A stretch of DNA of 64,000 bases from Asterias rubens (Eukaryota > Echinodermata > Asteroidea > Forcipulatida > Asteriidae), in contig NC_047062.1 of assembly GCF_902459465.1 (NCBI RefSeq), positions 7,045,686-7,109,685 on the forward strand. Direction: 5' to 3'. This document shows, piece by piece, positions 39,101 through 54,100 of this stretch. The notes beneath the pieces are model-generated. The model had not been told where the DNA came from. It was given only the letters and a program-made list of their open reading frames with translations, and did not search any database. Each line of letters opens with the position of its first letter. The stretch's first letter is position 1. The translations under genes were made by a program, and so were the position numbers.

Positions 39101-42100
39101 GAGAGTATTAAAACATTCTTTTGTCAAACTTCAGTCGATCGAGTAGCAGTCTCTTTCCTTGCCTTTCACCTCATCCACCTCTTCTGATCTTGCCGGGGGC
39201 ACTATGTTGGGTGCGTTCGATAAGCTTCCCTGGTTCTAACCCGCGGTACTCACTCGTGTGAGCCCCCGGCGAGAGCTAAACGAACAATCACTCACTGCTC
39301 TTGTGGTGACGCCCCCAAGTGACCCACTGCACAAGCAGGGCACTGGGGGCTGCCCCGGGTGAGCCCCTGGATTGACGTCAAAGCTATTCAAACGCACCGG
39401 GGAAAGACCGGGGTCGACCCAGGGAAGCTAAACGACCCACCCATTGTGTGAGTTTTCCTCCCACATATAAAACTGCAACTCATTCTTCCTTGTCTTCTTT
39501 CCATTTGGATCTTGGCTAGTATAGCGGTCTAGTTCACTGGACCCAAGCTCTCTTGTTAGCAGCAGAGTGTGGGCTCGATACCCGGTCTTGACATTTGTGC
39601 CCTTGATGAGAAAGCAATTGACCATAGTTGTTTCATAAATAATTGGGAAAGGAAGTGCATACTGCTCTACTGACCTTAAATTCTACACCAGTAGCATATT
39701 GTGATAGCAAAAGAACATTTTACTCTTTCTTCCTCTTCTTCTTCAAATGATTAGTCACAAGATGTCCGCCGTTACCTGCCCCCCAGCACAGTGTAACTAG
39801 CCTTGCTTCAGGCCAGGGTAATTGTGACAGCTCTGTAGTATATGGCTCAGTGTGTAACATTAGTTGTGAAGAAGGCTACACAGTGACCTCAGTCAGTCAG
39901 AACCAAGTAGTATCCAGTGTTTGCAGTAAGATCGTATCATCATCGACCATTGGCTACTGGGACGGTCCATCTGTAGACTGCATACGTAAGTTGCCATTTC
40001 AACGACATTGCATGTGTACCCCAAAACATTTCATTTTGTTTAGGAGAATTCTCAAAGACATATGCAAAACAGACAATTTTGATAAGAAAACAGGGTCCAG
40101 TTTCATAAAGCTATAATCACAACAAAAAGTTCTTATTACTGAATCTTGCTTAGCAGAAACAGGTTACCAGCACCAAGTTAACTATTCAAAAGAATGTTGT
40201 GTTCCCCCTTAAAGCAACATTCTTGAAAAATATATTTTTTTTTATAATGTTATGAAACTTTGTGGGTTTAATTTCAAGGGAGAATAGCTGTTGTCCTTCT
40301 GCAGGTATAAACTGATATTCCCATGGTAATGTAACAAATAAACAATCTCAATCTCAGTGTCTTATTCTATTCTGAACTCATGTCGTTATTTCATCAACAG
40401 CAAACACATGCAGAGTACCAGTCATTCCAAATGGCTATGTTTCAGGATGTATCGGACAGGAGGTGGATTACCAGTCTACTTGTACATTTGTTTGTAATCC
40501 TGGTTTTCATAGCAACCAGACATATTTGAGCCAGCGAAGAAGAAGTTGCCTGGCTGATGGATCATGGACTGATTCTGACCTACTCTGTGAAGGTGAGAAC
40601 AATTATATCATCAATTTTGTTCTTTTATGTGTTTTTTACGCTTCAAACCTACTCTCTGACTTCACCAGAACTTAAACCAGATCACTTATTAGTCACCACA
40701 CTCCTGTAAATTTGCTCTCAACTGCCAGGACCCGTTGTATACTGCAGGTGCTTGGTCGACCTTATTGCTCAACGTTTTGGTTATCGGGGAAGTTTTGCTT
40801 GTGCGTGTTATGGGCATTCTTCACTTACAGCTAGTGGAGAAATTTTGCGCTTGTGCTGCAAGCAGAGAATGGTGATCATAAGCACAAAATCCAGCAGTCA
40901 GTGATGAGTGGTCTCTACAAGTTTGATTATTTTTTGGAAAATATTTGATTGTTCGAGAAAAAAGTAAAACAAAATCTCAAAAACATTGGTTACTTTCATT
41001 GACAGCTGTGGTTTGCACCGGGCTCTTGAGCCTTGATCAGGGCACAGTTCAACCGAGTAGTTGCTCCACGGAGTCTGACCTTCCTTACAACACAAGATGT
41101 ACATTCACATGTGATGAGGGCTACTCTTTGAATGGTCCTTACAGTAAGACGTGTACTGCTCAGGGTGTTTGGAGTGATTCACGGGTCGTCTCATGCACAG
41201 GTAAACTTTGGCTTTATTAGGAAGTAAGAGTGCAGCGAAGACTAGCAGTCGATTCATTGGGAATTGTTGGGACACACATGTGTATGGTGCCAGCTCGTTG
41301 TGTAAAAAGAAGAGTCACGAAGCTATGTTTTTTGAAAAAAATCTTCAGAGCGAAAAGGAATACAAAGGTAAATAAAGAAAGTTTTAGAAATAGTCCCAAA
41401 ACAAAGATTGAGGGCGCACTTGTATTCCCTACAGTATCAAGAAGTGGTTCTTAAATGCAGATAGAGAACTATCCTTTTGGATGTGTTAATATTACCCCTA
41501 ACTTTTATGTGAACAGATCATCAATCACCAGTGTTTACTGAGAGTTGCCCAGTGTATATTGAGAAGACTGCTCCACCAGGAATGCGGTCTGCTGTTGTCA
41601 TCTTTCAAACACCGTTAGCAACTGATAACTCTGGGAACGTAACTGTTTTCTGGTATGTGTTTGAACAAAGTTATTGTCATTTGGATTGGCCAGACTTCAT
41701 AATACCCCCCCCCCTCCCCCCCCCCCCCCCCCTCACCGCCAGTTGTCAAAAAATGCATCTTTAAATGCAAATTTACAGAAAACATTTGACAAAATGTATG
41801 TTTTTAAAAAATTGTTTGACTGTGAGACTTAAGGACACAAAGGGGCATTAAACACACCAGGTAATTTGTTTATGGTTTGTGAAATTCTGAGTGTGCACAA
41901 ACTTTCATGAACAACAATGTGGGTTCGAACTTGGGTAAGTACTGTGGTCACAGTGCTAGCACACATCAATGTATTTGTGTAAAATCCTAAAATGAATATT
42001 CTTCATCCCTGATGCAAACTTATCATCTATTAGACAATGAACTTACCAATGTTAATTTTCCCCCAAGCTTGGATAATTCCCTCGGATCTGGCTCATCATT

Positions 42101-45100
42101 TACTGAAGGCACAACACATTTGACTTACATTGCCAAAGACCAAGCTTCAAATAGAAGACAATGTGAATACTACATCACTGTGCGGGGTAAGAATCAAATA
42201 AAATATAAGCTATGCAGAAAGCCATTACCTCAAATCTCTAAATTGTATTTTGAAAAATGTTGATCATCAAGCAAAAAAGGGTCAGTTAGATGGGGGTGGT
42301 TTCATACACTGCACAAATTTTCCAAGAGTTATTAGGACATATAACTGCCTCGCGGACTGGTGTGCTTTGGGTTATAAAAAGTATTATAACACACCTCTTG
42401 CTTTTTCTGTATTCTGGGTGGCTGAAACACGGTCGCAGGGGATGAACTATTATATAGTCTAGTGATCGCGCGCACGTGTTTGCGGGGACTAGTTCCCAAG
42501 CGGGCACTAGTCTTTGAAAATAGTGCCTGGTTAGAGCGCCCTCTCCTGACTTAAATTGTGAACAGCAACTACAAAGCTTCCAGATTTCTGTTCTTATTTC
42601 ACATTTAAGACAGAGCTGTGTTATAAAACACATATTGACTGGCATAATAGGTTGCTCTTCTGGTCACTCAAAGTCCCTCGGGGGGGAATAGACGTACACT
42701 AGTTACCTCATTGCCAGTCAATATGTGTATATTAGTTATGAACTATGGTTGGAAAGATGTTTTAAAAGTAGAATTTAGTGATTCACACAAAAATCCTTTG
42801 AAATTGTCTGGTTTTCCTTTTATTTTGTGAACCATCATGGCCTGCCATGATTTTGGGGAGTCAAAAATTAGGTTTGTTGAGTAGTGTCAAAATTCTAAAT
42901 GGTTGCTCCGTGCTCGATGTCAGGTCACTGTACACATGTACAATGTAAGTGATACTATGCTTTAAACCTTTTTCCCGCGCACTGCCCTTAAGTTGCGGCA
43001 TATGGTTTTTGTATCAACAATGTGTTGCTAGCTGCAGAAAAAAAGGAACCATCTGTAAGATGTTTATTTTTAAATTGAGATGGGGCGAAATTCTTGCCAA
43101 GTCTTTAAGTGGTGTAAATGCCTTTCATTGTGCACAAAAATGAATCAAATTTTTCCTATGTATACTCACTTTTTTTTAGTCATACAAAGGCCCCTCCCCC
43201 TCTTTCTATGACCTAGATAAGACCTTGGAATTATTTAATATTTAGGATGGCTCCTAAATGGATTACTTTTAATGGTTTTCCTTACCTAAAACACATCAGC
43301 ATATTAAACAAAAATGTTGTACACATTTTTGGGGGGATATATTTTGGGTACATTTTGATACATTTTTCTGGTAACTCTTAATGTACTTTGTCAGTTCTAC
43401 GCTGCCAGCCCCTACAAACACCAGCCAGTGGTTCCCTAGTCCAGTGCCCAAGTAACATCTATGGATCTACCTGTAGCTTCACCTGCAATGCGGGGTACCA
43501 ACTGATAGGCCCTGAAAGTAGGAAATGTGAAAAGAACGGTGAAGCTCCTCTGGTGGCATGGACAGAGCAAAACCCTACATGCTCACGTAAGTAAAGAAGC
43601 TGTGTTTTTCAGGATTCATCTGTCTTCAGGATTTTTTCTAAGGGAAAAAAATTACCCTGAATTTTCTTGACAAAGTTATGTTTTCCACTTTTGTTGATGT
43701 AGATGAGGCTTGGAATGCTTTCACTGTTCACACATTAAGCTTGGGGTGGGGATGGGGGAATCATTCTTTGAACCATGGTGGAGATAAATATTACTCATTG
43801 GATGGATTTGACGATCTGCATGCATGGTAGAGGTTTTCAATACATTTATCTCACTAGCATCCAAAGTTTGATTCGTCAGATTTTTAAAACTCTGCTAAGA
43901 AGATTCCTGTGCATCTGGTTATATGGCCACTGATGTTACTGCGAAAATTTACAGTTATTTCCTCCATCAAGCCAACTATTTATTTAGTCCTTACAATTAT
44001 AACAGCACCAACTTCAACTTCAGTTAACATGTTTCCAAACATCATACAAGGAAAGCCAACAGTTGACTCCTACATGCTCCATGTAATTGCATTTAGATGA
44101 CAAAAGTGAGGATTTATATCCAGGATTTCATCCATACAGCGAGGTATTATTATTATTATTAAGTATTATTTATACAGGGTAGCCCCATCAGTGTAAAAAC
44201 ACTGTTCTCCCCGGGGGCCCTGTAAAAAAAGCAAAATAACAGAACAAGAGATAAACAAATACACATGTATATAGAACAACTCCCACAAAAGCAACAATAG
44301 CACTCTATTCCACCAGGCACAAAAGCAGAAAAAAACAAGACAACAAATTGCCAGATGCAAAAAAGAAAAAATCAATGACTCTGTAAATGCCAGTACCTAG
44401 AAGTGAATGAAGGAACTTTTTTCTAGGAACTTTTGACTGAAAATCCCTTGTGGCATAGGAGAGAACCACCAACACACAACTTTACTCACATATGGCCTTT
44501 GCCGGCTATCAAACCAGGGGTACATTAGGGAGAGGCGACAGCTCTGCGCTCTGTGCCACCCATGCCACTTAAATGTTACCATGGTATTAAAAGGGAATTT
44601 TCTTTGTTTAATTTTCACAGCAATCTCGTGTCCTGCTTTGGCTGACCAGCCTGGTCTAGTGCTTCGTTCAGGCTGCCTTCATTACCCACCTGCAACTGAA
44701 CTGCTGGGTACCACCTGCCATTGGTACTGTCCTTATGGCTATGGAGGTAGTGGTAACCAGCAATCTACCTGCCTTGCCAATAGTACATGGGATGTGGTGG
44801 ACTTTACTTGTGAAGGTTAGTATGTGACATGATTTTCACACTAAATTTAAGTTGCTACTAGAAGCATAAAACCATCCACATAATGTGTTTTAAATCCGTC
44901 TTGCAAATAAAGATTTGAGAATTGTTATTACATCCAAATTATCATGTTAGATTGAGAACACATCGCAGGTGTATGAAAAACTCAGCTTTTGAGCTGAATT
45001 TTTCCTTTGTATTAAGAAACACAGGTGTTTTTTTTCTTCTTTTCAATTTTTCAAGAAACTGTACATTGTTGGCGACGTTTGTGTTTGGATTGCATAAAAA

Positions 45101-48100
45101 AATTACATATTAAACTCATTGGAATTCACTTGATGTGATTTGATTTATTTCCACAAGTTCAATTGTGGCATACATTTTTTAATGTTTAAAAGTTTTATAT
45201 TTTACATTTTGTTTGTTGCCGTTATTCATACATTCATTCATTCATCCTGCTACCGTCATGCTGGTCCTAGGGGTGCCATGCTTGAGGCAACTACTGAACA
45301 TGATCACCACAGCTCTCTTTCCTCTGTCATGCATACAAGGGTAGCAATGTTTTGTTCTGTACAATCTCGGACGTTGTTAGACCAGGACTTTCTTCATCGC
45401 TTGACCTCGACTCTTCCTTGGAGGATGGTTTTGGCCACCACTAGCTGGCACTCAATGTATCTACCCTCTCATTATTCTAACCCGAACCTAATTCTCTAAT
45501 TCAGCAGCCAGACTCATCACTAGAACCCGATCACTTGAACCCATCACTCCGATCCTTCGCAATCTCCACTGGCTACCAGTTAAATCACGGATAGTTTTCA
45601 AACTCCTAACACTCACCTACAAATGCAAAAACGGATCAGCACCAGACTTTCTCCAGGATTTAATTCAACACTATCACCCTCCGCGAAAACTTTGTTCCAG
45701 TTCAAAAGGTCTTCTCATAGCAGCTCCAGTTCACACGAAGTTCTACGGTCAACGTTCCTTCCAATATGCTTCACCTAAACTATGGAACTCTCTTCCCAAC
45801 AATCTCAAAGACTGTGCCACACTAGAACAATTTAAATCACGACTTAAAAACCCATCTCTTCAATCACAGAAGCGCTTAGAGACTTTATTTTGTATTATGC
45901 GCTATATAAGAACTGTTTATTATTATTATTATTAACAACTAACAATACTGTTTTACAGAGAGAAGTTGTCCAGCTTTAGTTGTTACTGAGGGCTTGGAGA
46001 TATCTCCAGCTGAATGCCTCATCTCTCCAGATTACAATGACATCTGTTACCTTCGCTGTTCTCAATCTGGGTATAGAGTAGACCCTCCTTCCTATACCTT
46101 CATCCGATGCCTTGGTAGTGGAGATTGGTCTCATGATAGCACTGCATTCAGCTGTCTTGGTAAGATTCTGTTTAATCTCCTAGAAATCTACACATGGAAC
46201 TGTTTGTCTAAACTGTAGCAGATCATATTCTTAATATTAGTAATGCTCCAAAATGTTATTTGGCCATGTGTGGTTCTCCTAGGGTCCCTGGGAAGTGCTG
46301 TGTGTGATAGATGTTCTGATTGAAAATATGATAACGAAGCTGCCATTGTTTGGTGATTAGCTGATTTCAATTTGACCAACTATATGTTTTTTTAATGTGT
46401 AGACTATGAAAGCCCACATTTCACAACTTGTCCACTTGACTTTGTGGCATACCCAACGGACACCTCACTACAAGTAAATGTTACATGGACAGTAGCAGCC
46501 AGAGATAATTCTGGTGAGTCGCCAACTATAACCTGCAATCCAGCTCAACCAGCACTGCTACCTGTTGGGGATAATATTGTCAACTGTATTGCTACAGATA
46601 CAGCAGGGAATCAAGCGTCATGTAGTTTTGAAGTCAGTGTCAGAGGTATGTACATTGTACCATAATATCCAAACTTCATGGTGCTGGTTACCGCAATAGT
46701 GCTTTTCAGTCAACGATTCCTAGCTAATTATAGTGAGACAAAGATGTTAGTGTATACGAACTCTATTTGCAATGAGACTGGATTGAATTATTCACTAGAC
46801 ACATTTCTGAATCTTACACAAACACACCACTAAACAGTATAGAGTGACTAATCGTATGACTGAAAATCTTGTAAAAAAATTATGGCTACTAAAGTTTTTT
46901 TTTTTTTAAACCTTTGCTTACCAAACAAACCTCTGCTAGCAATTGCATCAAAGAATCGTCTGACAAAACGACCTTTATTTGTTACTCTTTGTTTTAATAT
47001 TTTTTTTTAAATTAGTTGCCAGATGTAGACCACTAAACCCACCATTCTTCGGTCATTTTATTGGAACATGTGAGGATCAACTTGGAACTACCTGCCAGGT
47101 GGGCTGTCTAAATGGCTACACCCTGCGGGGCTCGGAAACAGCAAAATGCTCCAGGAATGCTACCACTAGTCTTTTGTCTTGGACCAGGGACGGTCAGAGC
47201 CCATCATGTCAACGTAAGTTTTTAGCCACTCTGTAGGAGTATAGTGTTACTGTTGACTCAAATATATTTTTCATACTGTTAATCGTTATTTTTTGCTGTG
47301 TGTTCTTCTTCTGCTGACATACACTGTGAAACTTGAAAACATTGGGGCTCAAAGTTGCATGATATGTTCTCCTTGCCTTTTGGCCATCTTGACCAATAGT
47401 GGAAAAAGATGGAGGCAAATAACTTATGAGAATGTTTTCAATATACACATACTACTGCCCAGACACTGTCGCGTAAATAGCCACTGCAAGGAGGCGAAAG
47501 AGTGGTGCCAATGCGTATCTCATTCTTGGATAACATTGTAGAAACCTTGTAGCCTAAACTAGGCTGGGCATGTCAGCACGTGTGCATCGGATTGCATGGA
47601 TTTTGGAAAGAAAACATTGTGGGGGCTAAGCAGAGTTTTCCTCCCACGTCTAAAACCAATTATTTCGTTATCAACTCCTACTCATTCTGTTATTGGGGCT
47701 TTCACAGTTGGAAGTGTAGTGAAATAACAATTGTTTACATTTTATTTGCAGTGGCTAGATGTGCCCCCTTACCAGCAAATCTCATCCCAAGCAATGGAGG
47801 TGTTTATCCTTCAATTTGCCGAGGTCCAGGACAACCTGATTATGGTACTACCTGCAGTTTCTTCTGTCGTAATGGATTTGAGCTGACAGCCTCACATGGA
47901 AAGGTGACGTGCCTCGCTGATGGTACATGGGATCAGAATCTGGACATGCTCTCTGTGACATGCCAAGGTCAGTTAAATAAATTAACAAGTTCTCTCAAAG
48001 GGGGGCATGTGAGAATATTTCTTATTAATTTACTTTTCAACTGCTTTGAATGTTGACTGTTTCAATTACGGTTGTATTTTTATTTGTACAATTTTTGTAC

Positions 48101-51100
48101 AATTTTTTTTTATTGTCTGTATTTTTGTGGCTTGTAATGAGTGTTTTTTTTATGGGAAAACACTTTTCATGTTTACATGATGAATTAATAAATCAATCTA
48201 CTTTAATTTAATCTAATCTAATCTAATCTAATCTAGTCTCTTACTTGTTTAACCTCAGAGGCAAAAATGTCATCCTAAATTTATACAAAATGTTTTTTTT
48301 TTATTTTGTATTTATTTAATATTTTAGATATTGTGCCACCGGTACTCAAAGTATGCCCTGAGTCATTAGCAGGATCAATGTCTGGACAGACCCTTGGGGT
48401 TTTCCTCTCCTTTGATGTTCCCATGGCAACTGACAACTCTGGTGATGAACCCACAGTTGTCAAGACACCCAATGACATCGACTCACCGTACAATTTCACC
48501 CGGGACACAGTGGTGTCATACAATTTCAGCGATGGCGCCGGGAACAGCATTGTGTGTTCTTTCAATATTAATATCGAGGGTATGTTTTCAAAAATAATTC
48601 AACCAGGGCGATTTGGTATGGCGGGCCATATCAAAATTTTGCCATGGACAAATTATTGCTCAAACAAAGTTTTCTTTCGAAGAAAGTAAATGAATTAGGG
48701 GTTGAACAAATAAAAAATTAACCAGAGTGAGATCTGAACCAATGATCTCCAGATTTATTTGCTATTGCTACACCAACATCCAGCCCTATGTTGGCTGTCT
48801 CCCTATTTTGTTTATACCTTTGTTTGGGGGTAAAATAAGTATATAAATGAGTAACAATCCCTATCCTGGCCTGGCTCACTAACGAACATGTGCTGAGTTG
48901 ATAAGAGATCAAGAGATGTTTACAAAGTCTTTGATGTAGTCAATGCTGATGTTAACATTTTCACCAAGTTTCGGGATCTAAAACATAATAGTTTAGTAAT
49001 ATAATACTAAAAAGCACAAATGATGAATCTTAAACTTCTCTCCATTCAGACAACCTGTCGCCATTCATCGTATCATGTCCGGATGATCAAAACATCACCA
49101 CTAAAACAAGAGAAACTATTGTCTACTGGCCAGAGGTAAAGATTTTATACGAGTCTTAAAATACTTTGATAGTGTTAGAGTTTATTCCACCATTAAAGGG
49201 AAAGTATATAGTTGATTTTGTGAACCCTTTAAATGATTTAATCCTGTATATACATAACTATTATACAATAAAATCCACAGAGATTATTATGTCCACGCAA
49301 GAAGAAAACAAAATCTGAGAAGCGTTACTGCAGTAATGCTACTTTCTAATGTTTATTTTTTTTCCTAATTATTGATGTATACTCTTGTATGGATTATTTA
49401 ATTCTAATCACGTTGCAGCAAAATACCATTAAGCAAATACCATTCAGCGCTGAAAAATTAATTCAAGAGTGCGAGAGTGAAAACGGATTTTATTTAACAG
49501 TAGAATGTGCTTTTAATTGAATGATTTTGGGGTTTTCTTTTGTTCTTTGCAGCCGAAATTTAAAGAGCTGACTGGGGATGAATTGGATATATTCTGCACT
49601 CACACAAGTGGAGATCCATTGCCATGGGGTAGTACTAACATTCAATGCATTGCAACCAATCTGGATAGTGGAAAGACCAGCGTATGCCAGTTTACAGTGA
49701 CAATCACACGTAAGAATGGTTGTTTTTGTTACTGTACAGTTTGAACTTTTATAGTACCTCAGTGATTTCCCCCCTTTTGGTCTTAACCCATTGCTTGTTT
49801 ATTTCTTTTTGTTTTCTTGCTGTTTTGTATACCTTTCCTTTGTTATAATATCTGCTTCTGTTATGTTTTTGTAATTTGTATTTTTTTGTTTTTTGCTGTT
49901 GCCCTGGTTTTCCTTCATAGTCTGCAAGGACAACAGCGCCAGAAGCGTAACACTAAGTGTGATAAACATGTATATTGTTATTACTTGGAGTAACTTTTCT
50001 TTGTTGGCAACTAGCATCGATCCTGCTGACCCGACTCATCATATTTTTGAGCATAAAGCCTGGCATAAAATATCACTAGAATCAATGAGTCAAACAGTTT
50101 CTGTTGGATCAGTTGGTAAGTATTTCTACACACCAAGGACCTCGGTGTGGATCTCTGTCGTTCGACAAAGTCAAGATGCCCTCAGTTTAAGATTTGTGTA
50201 CAAATGGAGGCTTTGTTTGAACAGAAAAAGTTTAAGAAGAGAGCAAAGAGAGGTCAACAGCTTACGCAGCCAACATATTTGTGTGTTTTGGGCTAGAGAG
50301 CTTAGCATAAAAATGAAGTAAATGGAGTAAAATTTAATCACATTATTCTTTTTCTCAATCCTTATAATTTAGCCCATCCATGCCCAGAGCTTAATGCACC
50401 AACCAACGGAGCTGCAGTTTGTGATGAGTGGGCGTATGGCCGCTACTGTTCAATGTTGTGTTACACGTTGTACGATGTAAGCAGGGATTTTGGGACAACT
50501 TTCTTTGTCTGTGGCACAAATGGGTGGGCACCTCAGCAGACATTTCCTGATTGCACCAGTGAGTATTATCAAAGAGTGCCAGTCAAATGTTAGTGTTTCC
50601 AACGGCAGTGTTCTTCAGAAAATGATTTGACGAACCATTTCAAAGTTGCTGTGTAGATTAAGAGGCTTGGCAGGACTTTGTACTACTTTTTTTCTTTTTT
50701 TTCTTTTTTCTTCTTAGTATGAACATATTTATTCTTTTCTTCATATTTTTTATTTTCCAAAGTTTATCTTTATTGTTTCATAAATGTTTGTTAAAGATCC
50801 TATTCTCATTTTAAGATTGGATTGATAAGCTTTCGAGTCATAGTGGTTAGGTTCACTTTTATTAATCCTTGCCATCTTAGAATGGGCTTGTCCTTTCTGA
50901 TATTATAAATTGTCTTGCTTGATTTGCCAGTGTTCTTTTTTAATGCCATCACTGGTTTACAATTGTTCTAGGTGTCACATGTTTTTTTCAGTTTACATTC
51001 GTTGTTTCTTATACTGTTATATTTTTTCCCGTAATATTGTATCTTGTACTGGGTCTGTCGTTTAGCTCCCCTGGGTCGACCCCGGTGTGTGGCGTTTTTT

Positions 51101-54100
51101 TTTTCCAGGGCGAACATGGGTAATTATCTGCACACGTTCATTCTGGAAAAAAAAACCGCCACACACTGGGGTCGACCCAGGGAAGCTAAACGAACGCACA
51201 CATTGTTTGTTGAAATCTTGGCTGAATAAATAATAATAACAATTATAACCCTGACCAACACTTATGTTTGCGTATGCGCACTGATTAATACCAACACTGC
51301 TAACAGGAAACACTGAAGACTTTGATTGAATGGCACATTTTTTTTTTTTTTTCAGTTTGCTTTTTTTTTAATATTATTATTTCAACGATTCATGACAGTA
51401 CAAAAATACTTCCATATGGCCTAGGAGAAACAAAAGCAAAGTGATTACTGTGGTCCATAGACCTGCCTCCCCACATCTGGTTGTAAAACAAGTAATAAAA
51501 TTCATATATAAAAATTTATGTGTGTTTATAAGATTCGTTTTTTGACAGGCCTTCCTTTCTCAAATGCATTAAACAGGAAAAAAACGATCAGACAAAATAA
51601 TGCTTCCATCTGAGCTACACTACTTCAGTGGAGACTGCTCTGATCCAGCAACACAAGAACAGATCAAAGAACAATTCATCCATCTTCTTAACCAGTCCGC
51701 ATTCAGCCCCATATGCGCAGACAATGCTGAGGAATGCAATGTGGACAATGTCCAGGTGACCTGTGGACCAAGTTCAAGAAAACGTCGTGATGTCAGTAGG
51801 TTGGGTGGTTTGACCAACCGTTTCCAAAACGATGACCATGAGATGTTTCAACCTAAGAATGACAGCGATCTCGGGATTGACTCCGACGTGGAGCTTCATG
51901 AACACGCACAGAAGTGGCTCGGTGAAATGAAAAAAGCGGGTAGACTTCCATCAGATCCAAGAGATAATCCCAAGAGGTATCGTCGTAGACATCCAACTAT
52001 ACTCCAGAATCGCAAAAGAAGTCAAACTCGCCATCAAAGGGATGTCTCATCAATGGGCTTTGAGCTGACGATATCATTTGATATGATATATCTCTTACCC
52101 ACTGATCCAATAGTGGAAAGTGATGTGTTTGAGGATGAGAAATGGAATGGGTACGATACTCTCTTCATGCTATCAGACAACGTAGTGGATGAAAGTGATA
52201 AAGGGAATCTTGTTCCGAATGTTCAAGGCCTGAATGTTAATCCCCATCCTGATTTTTATGTTGATGTTGAACCCAGCCCATCCTGCCCCTTAGGATTTGT
52301 GTCAACATTTGGTTTGGATTGTGGTGAGTCCATGTATTTATTCCTTTGTTTAATACAATTTGTCCCTTACTTCTGCAATGTCAATGTTAAGCTTTTTTGA
52401 TGCTGTAAGATGTAAAACTCAATCTTAAAATACTAAAAAATACTACAGAAATGTACAACGATTTTCAAAATTCTGGTTATTTGCTATTGTCGGAGGGAAA
52501 TGAATGAAGGTGTATTACAGGTGGAAAAAACTTTGTTTTTGTTTCTGAGATAATTGTGTTGTTTTTATTAAAGGCACGGGAGTCGACACAATTGGTAATT
52601 ACTTAAAATAATTGTTAGCATAAAAACTTACTCGGTAACGAGCAGTGGAGAGCTGTTGGTGGTATAAAACACAGTCAAGTGACGTAGTTTTTGAGAAAGA
52701 AGTAATTTCTCAATAAAATATTTGAATTGATTTCGATACCTCAGCTGAGGTCTCAAAATTAAGCATCTGAAACCACAAAACTTGTGTGAGCAAGGGTGTT
52801 TTTTCTTCCATGTTTCTCTCGCAACTTCAACAACCAATTAGAGCTAAAATTTACACAGGTTGGTTATTTTATGCATATGTTTAGATACACCAAGTTAGAA
52901 TACTGGTTCTTGGCAATTACCAAACAGGTCATGTGCCTTTAAAGACTTAAAATTGAAACTTTTTTTCCCTCTGTACTGTAGTGGAATGTGGGTTGGGATT
53001 GTACTTCGACAATACAAGCATTACATGTAGGAGTTGCCCAGTAGGATCCTACCAGGATGAAGAGGCACAGTTAACCTGCAAGACGTGTCCCCCAGGAACA
53101 TCAACACTCGTGAATACAACCAAGAGCGCTGACGAATGTCTAGGTGGGTGTTCTTGAGCTTGTTGTGTCATGTGGGGGAAGGAAATAGTCAGGGTCCCGC
53201 TGGTTTATGTGTGAAGTATGATCAAACCTTTAGCGGAAATAATCAAAGCCTGAGAGAAATGACCAGTCAACCACCACTTGACAGATCCATAAAGCTCCGA
53301 GTCTTGTAGTCAGCTGGCAGATTTACAAGCCCTGGGGCCAATTTCACAAAGAGCTAAGACTGGTCTTAACTGTGTATCAACCTTAATTGCTGAGCAATGT
53401 GTGATGTCATGATCCAAATGACTTTAGAAATGTTGACAGCTCATCTTAAGATGAATCTTATCAGTGAAATCGAGCACTGGATCTTTCCGATGAAGGCTTT
53501 GCCACCTCTGCCTGTTTTGTACAGTTAACTGTTTCATGTTGAGACCAGTCTCATCCTGTAGGCCATCTTTCTAGCTCACCTCTCTCTGTCTCCATTGTTT
53601 TGTTGCTCCCTCTGAACTCCCTTGAATGAGGTCTATTTTTGTATACAGTTGTCTCCTTCCCCTCTACCAAAGTGTTTGGCTGTGACCAAACCAAGCAACT
53701 CCAGCTTAGTTAGCCGCTGCTAAGGCTGTCAATTTGCAGTATTTTTGACCGTATGAGGGAGTGAATTGTACGAACCAAATTATACTTTTCATTACTGCTT
53801 TGGGTTTTTTGCTCCTGTAATAAACTTCAGGTATTTGCCCAAGTGGTCACTTCTCGAGCACTGGACTTCAGCCGTGCTTGAAATGTGAGAAAGGATCGTA
53901 CCAGGGCGTGGTAGGGTCTAATTACTGTCAGCAATGTCCTGTCGGTCAGTCTACAGCCAGAATGGGTTCTTCTACTGTTGATAATTGTACAGGTATGAAT
54001 TAATCCTTGACTTGCATTTTTACAACTAAATTAACTTAACTGAGACTAAAACATTTCCTGAAACAAACTGGCTAAATGAATTGGCACAACTCATGGCACA

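Noticed and set aside
41639-41640. GT in AACGTAAC as exon 17 donor
   Set aside because: Phase 0 use would join to a stop codon at the start of exon 18; the GTATGT donor 14 bases later keeps the frame and the expected HYR sequence.
49893-50321. 142-codon open frame between HYR 7 and CCP 16
   Set aside because: It has no CCP, HYR or EGF cysteine pattern, and exons 27 and 28 join in matching phase without it.
51541-51548. TTTGACAG as exon 29 acceptor
   Set aside because: In the phase supplied by exon 28, and in the frame of the downstream coding region, this acceptor meets a stop codon; AAACAG at 51571-51576 gives a clean frame.
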